Positions 51,104 to 59,915 of a stretch of 64,000 nucleotides of DNA are shown in pieces; within the stretch, counting starts at the first letter, position 1; each line of letters opens with the position of its first letter. Location of the stretch: the NCBI RefSeq assembly GCF_014337195.1, contig NZ_CP060634.1:868001-932000 (forward strand), given 5' to 3'. The position numbers and the translations under genes are program-made. A model generated the notes under the pieces. That model was not told the origin of the DNA and did not search any database. It saw nothing but the letters and a program-made list of their open reading frames with translations. The DNA comes from Qiania dongpingensis. GTDB taxonomy: Bacteria > Bacillota > Clostridia > Lachnospirales > Lachnospiraceae.

Positions 51104-51624
51104 TCCTGCTGTCCTTTGAGATATGCCGCGACAGGCCTTATGAATCTCCGGTCAGATATATCATAGGACTGCCCTATCATGCGCGCCATCTCTTCTTCTT
51201 CCGGGCTCTTATTCTTTTTCTTCGCCACCATGGAAGAAAACATTTTCATCATCATCCGGGAGGAAGCTCCCATCTTCTCATATCGGAGTCCTCCCTGCAG
51301 ATAAAATACCTCTACCTTCTCCTCCTCAGAAAAATTCCCTTTTAAGGATGCTTCAATCTCCTGATTTCCCATGGGATTGGCCCCTACAACGAAAACTGCC
51401 TTCTTCTTTCCTTTAAGAGCCGGAAGGTTTTTCCGGAACCATTTTATCTTCTTGATCATACCTGCATGGCACCAGCTGCCGAATACCACTGCGTCATATT
51501 GGGAAAAGTCAATCTCTTCTTTTTGGGAATAAGGAACGAGACGGCACTGCAGATCCTCCGCCAGCCATTCGGCATATTGTTTTGTAAACCCGGTTTGTGA
51601 ATTATAAATAATAATCGTTTTCAT
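51100..51624 (-). CDS. Flavodoxin-domain protein (HemG/flavodoxin-like)
   Basis: A 174-residue flavodoxin-like protein: FMN phosphate loop IIYNSQTGFTKQYAEWLAED at the start, VFGSWCHAGM near residue 50 and VGANPMGNQ near 80. The C-terminal part (SSRMMMKMFSSMVAKKKNKS) is helical and basic. Relatives are annotated as flavodoxin or protoporphyrinogen-oxidase-like. No heme pathway genes are nearby, so an electron-transfer role is more likely. Confidence 0.85.
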   Translation of the reverse strand: MKTIIIYNSQTGFTKQYAEWLAEDLQCRLVPYSQKEEIDFSQYDAVVFGSWCHAGMIKKIKWFRKNLPALKGKKKAVFVVGANPMGNQEIEASLKGNFSEEEKVEVFYLQGGLRYEKMGASSRMMMKMFSSMVAKKKNKSPEEEEMARMIGQSYDISDRRFIRPVAAYLKGQQD

Positions 51625-51749
51625 GATGCCTCCTCTTTCAGTGTATCGTTATATTTTGTAATTTTAAACAAACTGGCGTATATGCTTCCTGGGTGCCGGC
51701 CCGGCTTCCTCCAGACTGCCGCAGGTATGAATCAGCAAATCCCTTTTTT

Positions 51750-52397
51750 TCAGTTTTTATAATTTCTTCCGTATCGATCTAAATAATCCTGCAGCGCTTC
51801 AGCCAGCTTCCCGATATGCAGCCCGTCCACAAAGGAATGATGAACCTGGACAGAAAACGGAAGCAGAATCTTTCCGTCCCGTTTATAATATTTACCCCAG
51901 TCAAAAAGTGGAGTGGCATTGTCCTTTTTTCCAGATTCTGTGTGGGAAATATGAGTATAGGATACCCAGGGCATGGCGGAAAACTGAAAAACGTTATTTC
52001 CAGGAGGCCCTGTGAAATATTCTTTCTGATTCTCTACCGCTTCACTTGCGGCTTTCACATACTCTTCCATTGTGTCCATAAGTTTTACCTCTACCACCTT
52101 GAAAAGCTCTGTCTCCTGGTCAAGATACGTAAAGGACGTATCGATTCTGTCGTACAGCGCCACCTGCCCGTCCATAAAACGATATCGGAATTCTTCGATT
52201 TGATTCGCGCACCTCGCCGCCGCATACGTCATGGCAAAGGTAAAGGAATATCCCTGTTTTTTTATTTTCGGAAGAAAATTTGTGATATCCAGTTCCAGGC
52301 TCACGCAGTACTGCGGCACCATATGATTCCGAAACACTTCACAATGTATGGCCCGTTTCCATGTCTTATAATCTACTATCCTATATCCTTCAGCCAT
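51750..52397 (-). CDS. Chloramphenicol acetyltransferase-like (CAT) protein
   Basis: A 215-residue protein of the trimeric CAT family. The active-site motif VQVHHSFVDGLHIGKL (HHxxxDG) is intact near residue 188, and the SVPW-like segment reads SAMPWVSYTHI. This resembles chromosomal CatA-like proteins of Clostridia that are not proven resistance genes. ATG at 52397 follows GGAGGAGCAG. It is 11 bases downstream of the HTH gene, so both probably share a transcript. Substrate should not be assumed to be chloramphenicol. Confidence 0.85.
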   Translation of the reverse strand: MAEGYRIVDYKTWKRAIHCEVFRNHMVPQYCVSLELDITNFLPKIKKQGYSFTFAMTYAAARCANQIEEFRYRFMDGQVALYDRIDTSFTYLDQETELFKVVEVKLMDTMEEYVKAASEAVENQKEYFTGPPGNNVFQFSAMPWVSYTHISHTESGKKDNATPLFDWGKYYKRDGKILLPFSVQVHHSFVDGLHIGKLAEALQDYLDRYGRNYKN

Positions 52398-52408
52398 CTG
52401 CTCCTCCT

Positions 52409-52834
52409 CTATCCGGGTTCATTTTCTTTCAGAAAAAACCGCAGGCACATGACCGCAGCCGCCACCCGGTACTTCTTCTCGTCGGAAATTCGTTCCATGC
52501 GGCCGGACAGTATTTTATCAATGTCACTTTTCTCTACTAAAGCCATCCTCGCAATAGTATCCTTTGACAAACCGTGATAGGATATCAGCACCATCAAAAA
52601 AGCGCTAAGCTTCTTATCCGCTCCTTCATAAGGTATCAAGTAAAGAAACGATATTTTGTTGTAAATCTCAAACCGCAGTATATTGTCATCCGGAAGCACG
52701 TCCAAGTTTCCATCCGCAAGCCGGCATATGTCCTCTGCCGGCACAGCTAAATACTTTGACAAAGTATTTACATTGAACCGGTACTCTTCCAGAAGGGTTT
52801 TAAGCTGCTCCGGAATATCACAAAGCTCCTCCAT
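52409..52834 (-). CDS. HTH-domain protein of unknown function
   Basis: A 141-residue helical protein with two helix-turn-helix-like segments: TLSKYLAVPAEDICRLADGN near residue 25 and LSKDTIARMALVEKSDIDKI then LSGRMERISDEKKYRVAAA near residue 90. The second resembles an XRE-type reading unit. I do not recognise a family. It overlaps the end of the racemase gene by 17 bases and precedes the CAT-like gene by 11, so all three look like one operon. Confidence 0.72.
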   Translation of the reverse strand: MEELCDIPEQLKTLLEEYRFNVNTLSKYLAVPAEDICRLADGNLDVLPDDNILRFEIYNKISFLYLIPYEGADKKLSAFLMVLISYHGLSKDTIARMALVEKSDIDKILSGRMERISDEKKYRVAAAVMCLRFFLKENEPG

Positions 52835-53570
52835 GCCTATCTTCTCCCTTCTTATCCGATGTTCCCACTATCCTGTCCACCAATGTGCGGATATGGATTT
52901 CCACTGTATCCAGAAATTCTATATTCCCGGAAACTCCGTCAAACAGCAGAGGAAGCTCCGTACATCCCAGGACCACGGCTTCTATCCCCTCTTCTTTTGT
53001 CATTCTTCTGATAATATCCATAAAATGCCGCCGTGTTTCGTCTATGATGATTCCTGCTTCCAGTTCCTCCGAAATCTTACGATTCACATATTCTCTTTCC
53101 CTCTCGTTGGGCACCGTGATCTCTATCCGCTTTTCCAGAAATGGTTTTCGGAAAAATGTCCCCTCCATGGTGAATTTAGTGCCCAGAAGACCGATCTTCG
53201 TCAATTCTCTGCGCTCCGCTTCCTCGCAGGCCGCCTCTACTATACTGACAAGCGGTATCGGAGAACGCTTCTTAAGCTCATCAAAAACGATGTGAGCCGT
53301 ATTCGCGGACAGTGCAGCGAACTCAGCGCCGCCTGACGCCAGATTTTCAATTGCCCTGAGCAAATAACAGGTCAGTTTTTCATACTCTTTTCTTTGGCAG
53401 CATTCCAAAACCTCAAATACATTCACACTTTCTATAAGAAGGTCAGGAAACATCTGCCGCCCGGCTCTCTTTTGTGTCTCATAGACAATACCATGATAAT
53501 AAAGAATTGTGGACTCCGGCCCCATTCCGCCCACCAGGCCCAGTTTTCTAAACTTCCTCTCCTCTGCCAT
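52818..53570 (-). CDS. Aspartate/glutamate racemase family protein lacking the first catalytic Cys
   Basis: A 250-residue protein with the Asp/Glu racemase fold: KLGLVGGMGPESTILYYHGI, LSANTAHIVFDEL near residue 86 and VVLGCTELPLLF near residue 200. Canonical enzymes use two Cys (CNT...GCTE); here the first position reads ANT, so only one catalytic Cys remains. Some relatives with Thr at this position still work on L-forms, so activity is open. First gene of a three-gene group with the HTH and CAT-like genes. Confidence 0.83.
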   Translation of the reverse strand: MAEERKFRKLGLVGGMGPESTILYYHGIVYETQKRAGRQMFPDLLIESVNVFEVLECCQRKEYEKLTCYLLRAIENLASGGAEFAALSANTAHIVFDELKKRSPIPLVSIVEAACEEAERRELTKIGLLGTKFTMEGTFFRKPFLEKRIEITVPNEREREYVNRKISEELEAGIIIDETRRHFMDIIRRMTKEEGIEAVVLGCTELPLLFDGVSGNIEFLDTVEIHIRTLVDRIVGTSDKKGEDRHGGAL

Positions 53571-53612
53571 TTTTCACTCTCTTTCCGGCTTATGCCGCAG
53601 AACCGTACTTTC

Positions 53613-53870
53613 CTATTTTTCGGCCCACTGTCTGCACTTTAAAAGTCTCGGCTCAGGATCATAGCCCTGCTCCTTCCCCATGGAAGATATCGTCTCGCAG
53701 GGAAATTCTTTGCACTCACCGCAGTGGTTAAGCCCTTTCGCTTCGCAGCAGGATTTTACTTCACAGTCTCCGCCCCAAAACGGTGTTTTCATATTCAGAC
53801 ATCCTTTACAATTCACCTCAGTTTTCCCTTCACAGGAATCGCAGCAGATCCCGCACCTTGATTCGAACAT
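53613..53870 (-). CDS. DUF3795 family cysteine-rich protein
   Basis: An 85-residue protein from the ATG at 53870 (GGGAGATACGGT upstream). It carries CGICCDSC, NCKGC, CEVKSCCEAKGLNHCGECKE and ends KCRQWAEK, a compact version of the DUF3795 Cys pattern with 11-12 cysteines. Possibly metal-binding; function unknown. Third intact member in the window. Single gene between the racemase group and tRNA-Gln. Confidence 0.82.
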   Translation of the reverse strand: MFESRCGICCDSCEGKTEVNCKGCLNMKTPFWGGDCEVKSCCEAKGLNHCGECKEFPCETISSMGKEQGYDPEPRLLKCRQWAEK

Positions 53871-53991
53871 ACCGTATCTCCCTTCTGTCCTTCGGACAAA
53901 CCCTTCTACTCCAGGCAGCTCCCGCCCGGCCGTTATCCTCATTATACGATATATTCAATCAATTACCAACTACTGTCCGTAGGGTTTTTTA

Positions 53992-54020
53992 TTTCATGGG
54001 ACGCACCTTCCTATGAAATA
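53992..54020 (-). repeat. Post-terminator palindrome, copy 2
   Basis: TTTCATGGGA with TCCTATGAAA forms a 10-bp stem with one G-U-type difference around AAGGTGCG. It starts a few bases behind the tRNA-Gln terminator, in the same arrangement as the copy at 36388-36415. Confidence 0.8.
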
Positions 54021-54047
54021 AAAAACCGCACTGATTTCTCAGTGCGG
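54021..54047 (-). terminator. Intrinsic terminator of tRNA-Gln
   Basis: CCGCACTGA (54026-54034) pairs perfectly with TCAGTGCGG (54039-54047); on the minus strand it is followed by TTTTTT. It ends the tRNA transcript 10 bases after the tRNA. Confidence 0.9.
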
Positions 54048-54057
54048 CCGCTCTTCC

Positions 54058-54129
54058 CTGGGCTGCAAGGATTCGAACCTTGAAATGCTGGAGTCAGAGT
54101 CCAGTGCCTTACCATTTGGCGACAACCCA
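54058..54129 (-). tRNA. tRNA-Gln (anticodon CTG)
   Basis: Read on the minus strand: acceptor stem TGGGTTG with CAGCCCA, discriminator G, D arm with GGTAAGGC, anticodon arm CTGGA-CT-CTG-AC-TCCAG and T arm with GGTTCGAATCC. The anticodon CTG reads CAG (Gln). The U1-A72 pair and G73 are normal for tRNA-Gln. CCA is not encoded. Followed by a strong terminator and preceded by the CDF transporter gene on the same strand. Confidence 0.95.
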
Positions 54130-54205
54130 ATGCGCTGCAATCTCTGCAACGAAATGTATTATAACCTAAAGTTTTGGATTTGACAAGCCCTATTTGTAAA
54201 TTTTT

Positions 54206-55381
54206 TTAATTTTCCGCAATATAGCTTTTATCCACTGTAATGACACAATGAAAACGCCCATCCAAAAGACGCAGCTTCTCCTCCAAATGTGCTGTGACCT
54301 CTTCTATTTCTTTCTCCTTCATTTCGTATGGAACTACAATGTCGAAGATCAGGTTGACCTGCTTCCTGCCGTCTACCATGCGGAAATCGTGGAGCGTGAT
54401 CCGTCCGTCCAAATCATCCAGACATTCCAGAACCATCCGGCGCCGTTCTTCTACCAGAGGATCATTTGTCTCAATGGGATCCATATGGATGACCAGAAAA
54501 ATACCCAGCTGCTCTTTAGCCTCCCGCTCGATCTGATCGATGATCTCATGGATATCCTCCATGTTCCCGTGGCTGTCCACCTCCGCATGGATGGATGCCA
54601 TGCTGGTAGAGGGTCCATAATTATGGACGATCAAATCATGAGTTCCCCAAATGCCGTCATAGCCTTCCACAAAGGTCTTGATCTTCCGATAGACATATGG
54701 ATCGATGGCTTCGCCGATCAGCGGCTTCAGGGTGTCTTTGGCGATGTTGATTCCCGCAACGATGACCACCACCGATACGGCCATACCAATAAATCCATCT
54801 ATGTTCCATCCAAAGGCCCCATAAAGCGCCACGGAAAATATCGTTGCCGCGGTTACCAGCACATCGCCCAGGGAATCCGCCGCAGTCGCTTCCATCACCT
54901 TGGAACCGATCCGTTTCCCCAGTTTTCTGTTGAAAAAAGACATCCAAAGCTTCACCCCGATGGACAGCACCAGGATGATCAGCGAGACCATGTTGAAACT
55001 GAGTGCTTCCGGACTCCTCACTTTTGCAAAGGAAGTTTTCATAAACGTCCAGCCAACTTCAATTACCAGAAAAGAAACGATCAGCGCCGAAATATATTCG
55101 ATCCTGCCGTGTCCGAAAGGATGGTCTTTGTCCGCCGGCCGGCCGGCCATTTTCACACCGATGAAGCTTATGATAGAAGAAGCGGCATCGGACAGGTTAT
55201 TAAAAGCATCGGACATTACTGAAATACTGTTCAGAAAAATGCCGATCATCAGTTTTGCCAAAAACAGAAACAGATTGCACCCTATCCCCACGATGCTGGA
55301 CAAAATCCCATAGGAAGTTCGGACACTGGCCCTTTGAGTCTGATTATAATCCTTTACAAATCTGCGTACCAAAAAGTCTGT
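54206..55381 (-). CDS. Cation diffusion facilitator (CDF) transporter
   Basis: A 391-residue CDF exporter with six transmembrane helices in residues ~25-225 and a C-terminal cytosolic domain. Metal-site motifs: SDAFNNLSDAASSI (helix 2), DHPFGHGRIEY, ATAADSLGDVLVT (helix 5, DxxxD form, typical of Zn/Mn/Fe types). The C-terminal domain has HAEVDSHGNMEDIHEIIDQI. Start ATG at 55381 follows GGAGGAATGGTTTTC. It would export a divalent metal, identity unknown. Confidence 0.9.
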   Translation of the reverse strand, partial: TDFLVRRFVKDYNQTQRASVRTSYGILSSIVGIGCNLFLFLAKLMIGIFLNSISVMSDAFNNLSDAASSIISFIGVKMAGRPADKDHPFGHGRIEYISALIVSFLVIEVGWTFMKTSFAKVRSPEALSFNMVSLIILVLSIGVKLWMSFFNRKLGKRIGSKVMEATAADSLGDVLVTAATIFSVALYGAFGWNIDGFIGMAVSVVVIVAGINIAKDTLKPLIGEAIDPYVYRKIKTFVEGYDGIWGTHDLIVHNYGPSTSMASIHAEVDSHGNMEDIHEIIDQIEREAKEQLGIFLVIHMDPIETNDPLVEERRRMVLECLDDLDGRITLHDFRMVDGRKQVNLIFDIVVPYEMKEKEIEEVTAHLEEKLRLLDGRFHCVITVDKSYIAEN

Positions 55382-55402
55382 CATGAAAACCATTCCTCCA
55401 AA

Positions 55403-56149
55403 TCAGTATCTCACTTCCATGAGAGTGAGTCCCTTCGCCGGAGCCATCTGTCCTGCCCGGCTCCGTTCCAGCGCCTCCAGTATCCCGGTCATCTCCTCCG
55501 GCTCACGTTCCCCAATCCCACATTCAAACAAGGTTCCCGTCAAAATCCGGACCATATTCTGGAGAAACCCTTCCCCTTCAAAGGTCAGCCGAAGCTCTCT
55601 GCCCCCGCCTGCCTCCTCAATGGTGATCCTATCCAGCTTCCGCACCGTGGACTTATTCATATGGCGGTTGCCGCAGAAACTCTTAAAATCATGGCGCCCC
55701 ACGAGAAATGACGCCGCACTCCTCATCCGCTCCGCATCTGGAATCTCGTCCGGCTTCCACATGTATCTCCTGTCAAACACAGGCTTTGCATTTCCCGTAT
55801 ACATCCGGTAACAATATATCTTCCCTACCGCACTCAGACGGCTGTGAAACCTTTCTGACGCCGTCTTTAACGACAGCACGGCGATATCGTCCGGCAGATA
55901 TTCATTAAAGTAAGAAAGAAGCTCGTCTTCAAATAAATTCGTATCCAGCCGGAAATTGGCTACTTGGCCCAGGGCGTGTACACCCGCGTCCGTGCGCCCG
56001 GCCCCCTGTACCGGAATCTCTTTTCCCGTAAGGCGGAAGAGTATCTGTTCCAGTTTGCCCTGTATGGTCGTTTCCGTATTCTTTTGCTTCTGCCATCCAT
56101 TATAGCGTGTACCGTCATAGCTCACCGTCATTTTATAGTTCCGCAGCAT
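55403..56149 (-). CDS. truA: tRNA pseudouridine(38-40) synthase
   Basis: A 248-residue TruA. It isomerises uridines 38-40 in tRNA anticodon arms. Motif II with the catalytic Asp is GAGRTDAGVHALGQVANF (residue ~50), and FVGRHDFKSFCG and FEGEGFLQNMVR are also typical. Start at 56149 with GGAGGAAGTG upstream. It lies 12 bases after the reductase gene and 21 before the CDF gene, all on the same strand, so the three may be one transcript. Confidence 0.95.
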   Translation of the reverse strand: MLRNYKMTVSYDGTRYNGWQKQKNTETTIQGKLEQILFRLTGKEIPVQGAGRTDAGVHALGQVANFRLDTNLFEDELLSYFNEYLPDDIAVLSLKTASERFHSRLSAVGKIYCYRMYTGNAKPVFDRRYMWKPDEIPDAERMRSAASFLVGRHDFKSFCGNRHMNKSTVRKLDRITIEEAGGGRELRLTFEGEGFLQNMVRILTGTLFECGIGEREPEEMTGILEALERSRAGQMAPAKGLTLMEVRY

Positions 56150-56161
56150 CACTTCCTCCAT

Positions 56162-57118
56162 CTATTTGGCCTGGCCGGCCTGCCCGTCTTCCAAATGGAA
56201 CTTGAATTTTTCCGCAATAAGCACATAGCCCGGGACCGGCACATGGTATTTATTCCCCAGTCTCACCACTTCGAATACGAGACCGTCCATCTCTGTCTGT
56301 CCGCCTTTTTCCAGATCTTTTTGCATGGAAGCAGTACAGTCATCGGCAAGACCGTGAAGGACCTTTAGATTCACTTCCGCCATATCCTCTCCAAAATCGA
56401 TTCCCATGGCCTCAGCCAGCGCTTCTATTTCCTTCACGCAGCTTATGAACATGCTTCGGACAGCGCCCTCCCGTTTAGCGTCGCCCGCATTGGAGCCATA
56501 ATATGCCCCCACAGCAGCCATTGCAGACACAAAGGAGTATTTCTTAAAGGTATCTCTTCGGACATCATCACTATATACCGCCTCTATTCCACACGCCCTC
56601 AGATCCTCTTCCGCCTGCCGGCAGACCGGATCCTCCGTGCCGCCGTCCACAGAACCGTACACGATCCGGAATATTTCTCCACTCTGCCGCAGCACTCCCG
56701 GACACTCAATGGAGCCCGCTATGTAGATGCAGCCGTTCAGCACCCGGATTCCCGGAAGCCGATCGGACATACGCTCGCCTGTGCCGTAAATATTCAGCAG
56801 AGGAATCACCACCGTATCTTTATGAGACGCTTTTTTAATCAGCTCATATGTGCTGTCCAATGAATAGTCCTTCACACATACAAAGATCACATCCGCTTTG
56901 TCTTTGTATTCTTTTTCCTCCTCCGCATGTACGGAAATTGAAAGGACTCCGTCCGGTCTGATAATTTTTAGGCCGTTCCGCCTTATGGCCTCCAGGTGGA
57001 CGCCTCTTGCAATAAGGGCCACGTCCCGTCCGCCTTTTGCCAGAAAACCGGCAATACAGCCTCCCGTACCGCCTGCCCCTATCACCAGATACCGCAGTTC
57101 TTGTATCTTCCTCTCCAT
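56162..57118 (-). CDS. 2-dehydropantoate 2-reductase (ketopantoate reductase) family protein
   Basis: A 318-residue protein: N-terminal Rossmann motif LVIGAGGTGGCIAGFLAKGG, ADVIFVCVKDYSLDS, and a helical C-terminal domain with the conserved Lys in RDTFKKYSFVSAMAAVGAYY. Family enzymes reduce ketopantoate with NADPH in pantothenate synthesis, but no other pan genes are nearby, so the substrate may differ. Start ATG at 57118 after GGAGGGCGGACAGA. Confidence 0.85.
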   Translation of the reverse strand: MERKIQELRYLVIGAGGTGGCIAGFLAKGGRDVALIARGVHLEAIRRNGLKIIRPDGVLSISVHAEEEKEYKDKADVIFVCVKDYSLDSTYELIKKASHKDTVVIPLLNIYGTGERMSDRLPGIRVLNGCIYIAGSIECPGVLRQSGEIFRIVYGSVDGGTEDPVCRQAEEDLRACGIEAVYSDDVRRDTFKKYSFVSAMAAVGAYYGSNAGDAKREGAVRSMFISCVKEIEALAEAMGIDFGEDMAEVNLKVLHGLADDCTASMQKDLEKGGQTEMDGLVFEVVRLGNKYHVPVPGYVLIAEKFKFHLEDGQAGQAK

Positions 57119-57163
57119 TCTGTCCGCCCTCCTGATCCTCTCAGCTGTTCTATACCGCGTCTA

Positions 57164-57893
57164 TCATAACATAATACAAAATACTTTTGGAATCATTTTG
57201 TGAAGTCCCCCACCAATCGCCGGCAGAAGTTCCGGACCGTCACGATTTCGGTTCGCTGGCGATGCTGGGGCCGCCTTATCCCCGCTCCGGCAGTACCGCT
57301 CACATGTCGGCAGGAAATCTTAATGATTTCCCGTCTCCCGTTCGCTCAGAAACGGAATCGGTATTTCCGTTTCTGCCTCCCTCCGTCTGAGGAACACCGG
57401 CCGCTGCCCTGCGGCTCTCACCTTTAGGCCGGCCTGGAATCTTTCTGCCGGCGTCCTGCCTGCCGCACTATTCTGGCAGCAATGAAAGGTTCTGATTTCC
57501 AAAAGTATCCAGATCAGAACCAACGGCCCGCACGCGTACCGCAGCGGGCCGCGATGGACCGCCCCAATGGCTTTCGAGGCAAATGAGCGCTTATTTCGGT
57601 GCAGAAGAAAGAGCAAGAGGAAGAATCCGATTCCATCGTAAGGCGAGCGCCGCAAAGGCGTTAGCAGAATTTTCCCGGACGCAGGGAGGCAAAAATCGCA
57701 TATCATGCGGATTTTTGTTGGAATCTGACATGGAAAAATATCAATTTATCCATGTCAGTTGGAAAGGACCGACTGGAGGCCGTAAAAATTCTGGTTACGG
57801 CTGCCAGCGAGCCGCCTGGATGGGATCGGATTTCCTCCTGTCTCATCTGATTCATAAGACAAATTTGTTTTAAAAGTATTCAAAGGTATACCC
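57164..57893 (+). repeat. Modular repeat element, copy C
   Basis: About 730 bases that follow the same block order as copy A: AATACTTTTGGAATCATTTT, CGGCAGAAGTTCCGGACCGT, TCACATGTCGGCAGGAAATC, AGAAACGGAATCGG, AAAGGCGTTAGCAG, CTGACATGGA (57725-57734) with TCCATGTCAG (57749-57758), GGCCGTAAAAATTCTGG and the end TTCAAAGGTATACCC. The left terminal repeat is missing. A segment around 57475-57520 differs completely from A and B (CTATTCTGGCAGCAATGAAA), so blocks can be exchanged. It lies between the reductase start and the purD terminator. Confidence 0.93.
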
Positions 57894-57895
57894 AA

Positions 57896-57930
57896 ACAAA
57901 AGACCGGCCGGGCAGCCAGTCTTTTGTAAG
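57896..57930 (-). terminator. Probable terminator of the pur operon
   Basis: CAAAAGAC and GTCTTTTG form a stem with inner GGC/GCC pairs around a small loop, followed on the minus strand by TTTGG. It sits 40 bases after the purD stop codon and next to repeat copy C. Confidence 0.65.
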
Positions 57931-57967
57931 CCGAAATCACATCGGCAATCTCCGGAAGTTTTCTGTT

Positions 57968-59245
57968 CTATGCCTCGTCTATGGCCTTTCCAATATCGTG
58001 CCGCATATATTTATTCTCAAAATTCACCCATTCTGCCGCCTTATACGCGTTGGCCCTGGCGGTTTTTAAATCAGCTCCCTTGGCTGTTACGCCCAGTACC
58101 CGTCCTCCGTTTGTGACGATGCCTTTGTCCGTCTTCTTTGTACCAGCATGGAAAACGTAATAGCCTTCCTCTTCTTTCGCCTTCACCGTATCCAGGCCGT
58201 CTATCAAAAAGCCCTTTTCATACTTCACAGGATAACCGTCGGAGGCCAGCACCACGCACACCGCCGCATTATCCTCAAATTCCAAGCTGATCTCCGAGAG
58301 CCGGCCGTCTATGCAGGCCTCCATCACATCCACAATGTCATTTTTCATCCTGGGTATGACCACCTGGGCCTCCGGATCACCGAACCGTGCGTTGTATTCC
58401 AACACCTTAGGACCTTTTTCCGTCAGCATGAGTCCGAAAAAGATAATTCCTTTAAATGTACGGTCTTCCGCCCTCATGGCATCCACCGTGGCCTGATAAA
58501 TGTATTTCTGGCAGAACTCGTCCACTTCCTCGGTATAGAAAGGGCTGGGAGAAAATGTCCCCATTCCGCCGGTGTTAAGGCCCGTATCACCGTCTCCAGC
58601 CCGTTTGTGATCTTGGGCAGATGTCATGATACGGACTGTATTTCCGTCTACAAAAGACAGCACGGACACTTCACGGCCGGTCAGGAATTCTTCTATGACC
58701 ATCTGGTTTCCGGCGTTTCCAAACTTTTTGTCAAGCATGATCTCTTTCACGCCCGCCTGTGCCTCTTCCAGGCTGTTGCAGATCAAGACGCCTTTTCCAA
58801 GCGCCAGCCCGTCCGCTTTCAGCACGATGGGGAAATCCACAGTTTCCAAATAAGTCAAGGCCTTGTCCGCGTCCTCAAAATTCTCATATCCTGCCGTAGG
58901 AATATTGTATTTCTTCATCAGGTCTTTGGAAAACGCTTTGGAACCCTCCAGGATAGCCGCAGCCTTCGATGGCCCGAATACCCGAAGCCCTTCCGCCTCA
59001 AAAGCGTCTACGACGCCCGCCACTAGCGGATCGTCCATCCCTATGACCGTAAGACCGATCTCCTTTTCCCTGGCAAAAGCCGTCAGTGCCGGAAAATCCA
59101 GCACACCGATGGGCACACACTCCGCATACTCCTCGATACCCGCATTTCCCGGCGCACAGTATATTTTATCCACACGGCTGCTCTTCGATATCTTCCAAGC
59201 GAGAGCATGCTCTCTGCCTCCGCTTCCCACTATCAGTACGTTCAT
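57968..59245 (-). CDS. purD: Phosphoribosylamine-glycine ligase
   Basis: A 425-residue ATP-grasp enzyme making GAR from phosphoribosylamine, glycine and ATP in purine synthesis. N-terminal MNVLIVGSGGREHALAWKIS, ATP-grasp part with VLKADGLALGKGV, MVIEEFLTGREVS and the metal site LEYNARFGDPEAQ. Normal length. ATG at 59245 has AGGAGGCAGTC upstream. Last gene of purE-purM-purN-purD. Confidence 0.96.
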   Translation of the reverse strand: MNVLIVGSGGREHALAWKISKSSRVDKIYCAPGNAGIEEYAECVPIGVLDFPALTAFAREKEIGLTVIGMDDPLVAGVVDAFEAEGLRVFGPSKAAAILEGSKAFSKDLMKKYNIPTAGYENFEDADKALTYLETVDFPIVLKADGLALGKGVLICNSLEEAQAGVKEIMLDKKFGNAGNQMVIEEFLTGREVSVLSFVDGNTVRIMTSAQDHKRAGDGDTGLNTGGMGTFSPSPFYTEEVDEFCQKYIYQATVDAMRAEDRTFKGIIFFGLMLTEKGPKVLEYNARFGDPEAQVVIPRMKNDIVDVMEACIDGRLSEISLEFEDNAAVCVVLASDGYPVKYEKGFLIDGLDTVKAKEEEGYYVFHAGTKKTDKGIVTNGGRVLGVTAKGADLKTARANAYKAAEWVNFENKYMRHDIGKAIDEA

Positions 59246-59279
59246 GACTGCCTCCTGTAACAATCGTTTATCAGTTTCT

Positions 59280-59915
59280 CTAAACAGGCCCCTGAGAGCT
59301 CACTACCCGTCCGTCAGCCACCCGTATCTTCTGGTTGGCTATTAAATCAATGGCTCTGGGAAGTATCTCCCACTCTGCCTGTTCCATTACCCTTCTCTGA
59401 AGGATCTCCGGCGTATCGCCATCCTCCACAGCTACCGCTTTCTGAAGAATGATCGGCCCCGTATCCGTACCCTCGTCCACAAAATGAACCGTCGCACCGG
59501 TTACCTTGACTCCCCGTTTCAAAGCGTTCACATGAACCGTAAGCCCGTAGTTTCCGGTTCCGCAAAAGGACGGAATCAGGGAAGGATGGATATTGATGAT
59601 CTTATTTCTGTATCTCTCTATCAGCACAGGCGGTATCACGACAAGATAGCCGGCCAGCACAATCAGATCCACACGGAAGCTGTCCATGGTATCTACGAGA
59701 GCAGTGTTAAAAGCCTCTCTGCTTTCAAAAGACTTCGGAGAAACACACACTGCCGGTATCCCGTGCTTTTCGGCCCTCTTAAGGGCATAAGCACCGGGAT
59801 TATTGCTGACCACTACGGCAATCTCTGCATTGATGACTTCCCCGCTTTCAATCTTGTCGATGACCGCCTGCAGGTTCGTCCCCCCGCCGGATACACATAC
59901 GCCTATCCTCAGCAT
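59280..59915 (-). CDS. purN: Phosphoribosylglycinamide formyltransferase
   Basis: A 211-residue enzyme that transfers the formyl group of 10-formyl-THF to GAR. Motifs: [20 protein letters not shown] (phosphate loop), [31 protein letters not shown] with catalytic Asn/His, [14 protein letters not shown] with the catalytic Asp. Overlaps purM by 7 bases. The gene uses the folate one-carbon pool sensed by ZTP riboswitches, yet no such riboswitch precedes this operon. Confidence 0.96.
   Translation of the reverse strand: MLRIGVCVSGGGTNLQAVIDKIESGEVINAEIAVVVSNNPGAYALKRAEKHGIPAVCVSPKSFESREAFNTALVDTMDSFRVDLIVLAGYLVVIPPVLIERYRNKIINIHPSLIPSFCGTGNYGLTVHVNALKRGVKVTGATVHFVDEGTDTGPIILQKAVAVEDGDTPEILQRRVMEQAEWEILPRAIDLIANQKIRVADGRVVSSQGPV

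Noticed and set aside
51750..52397. Chloramphenicol resistance gene
   Set aside because: The fold and HHxxxDG motif fit CAT, but many chromosomal relatives are not resistance enzymes and there is no mobile context, so only a CAT-like call is given.
54248..55222. 324-codon plus-strand frame opposite the CDF transporter
   Set aside because: Antisense shadow of a clearly conserved membrane transporter.
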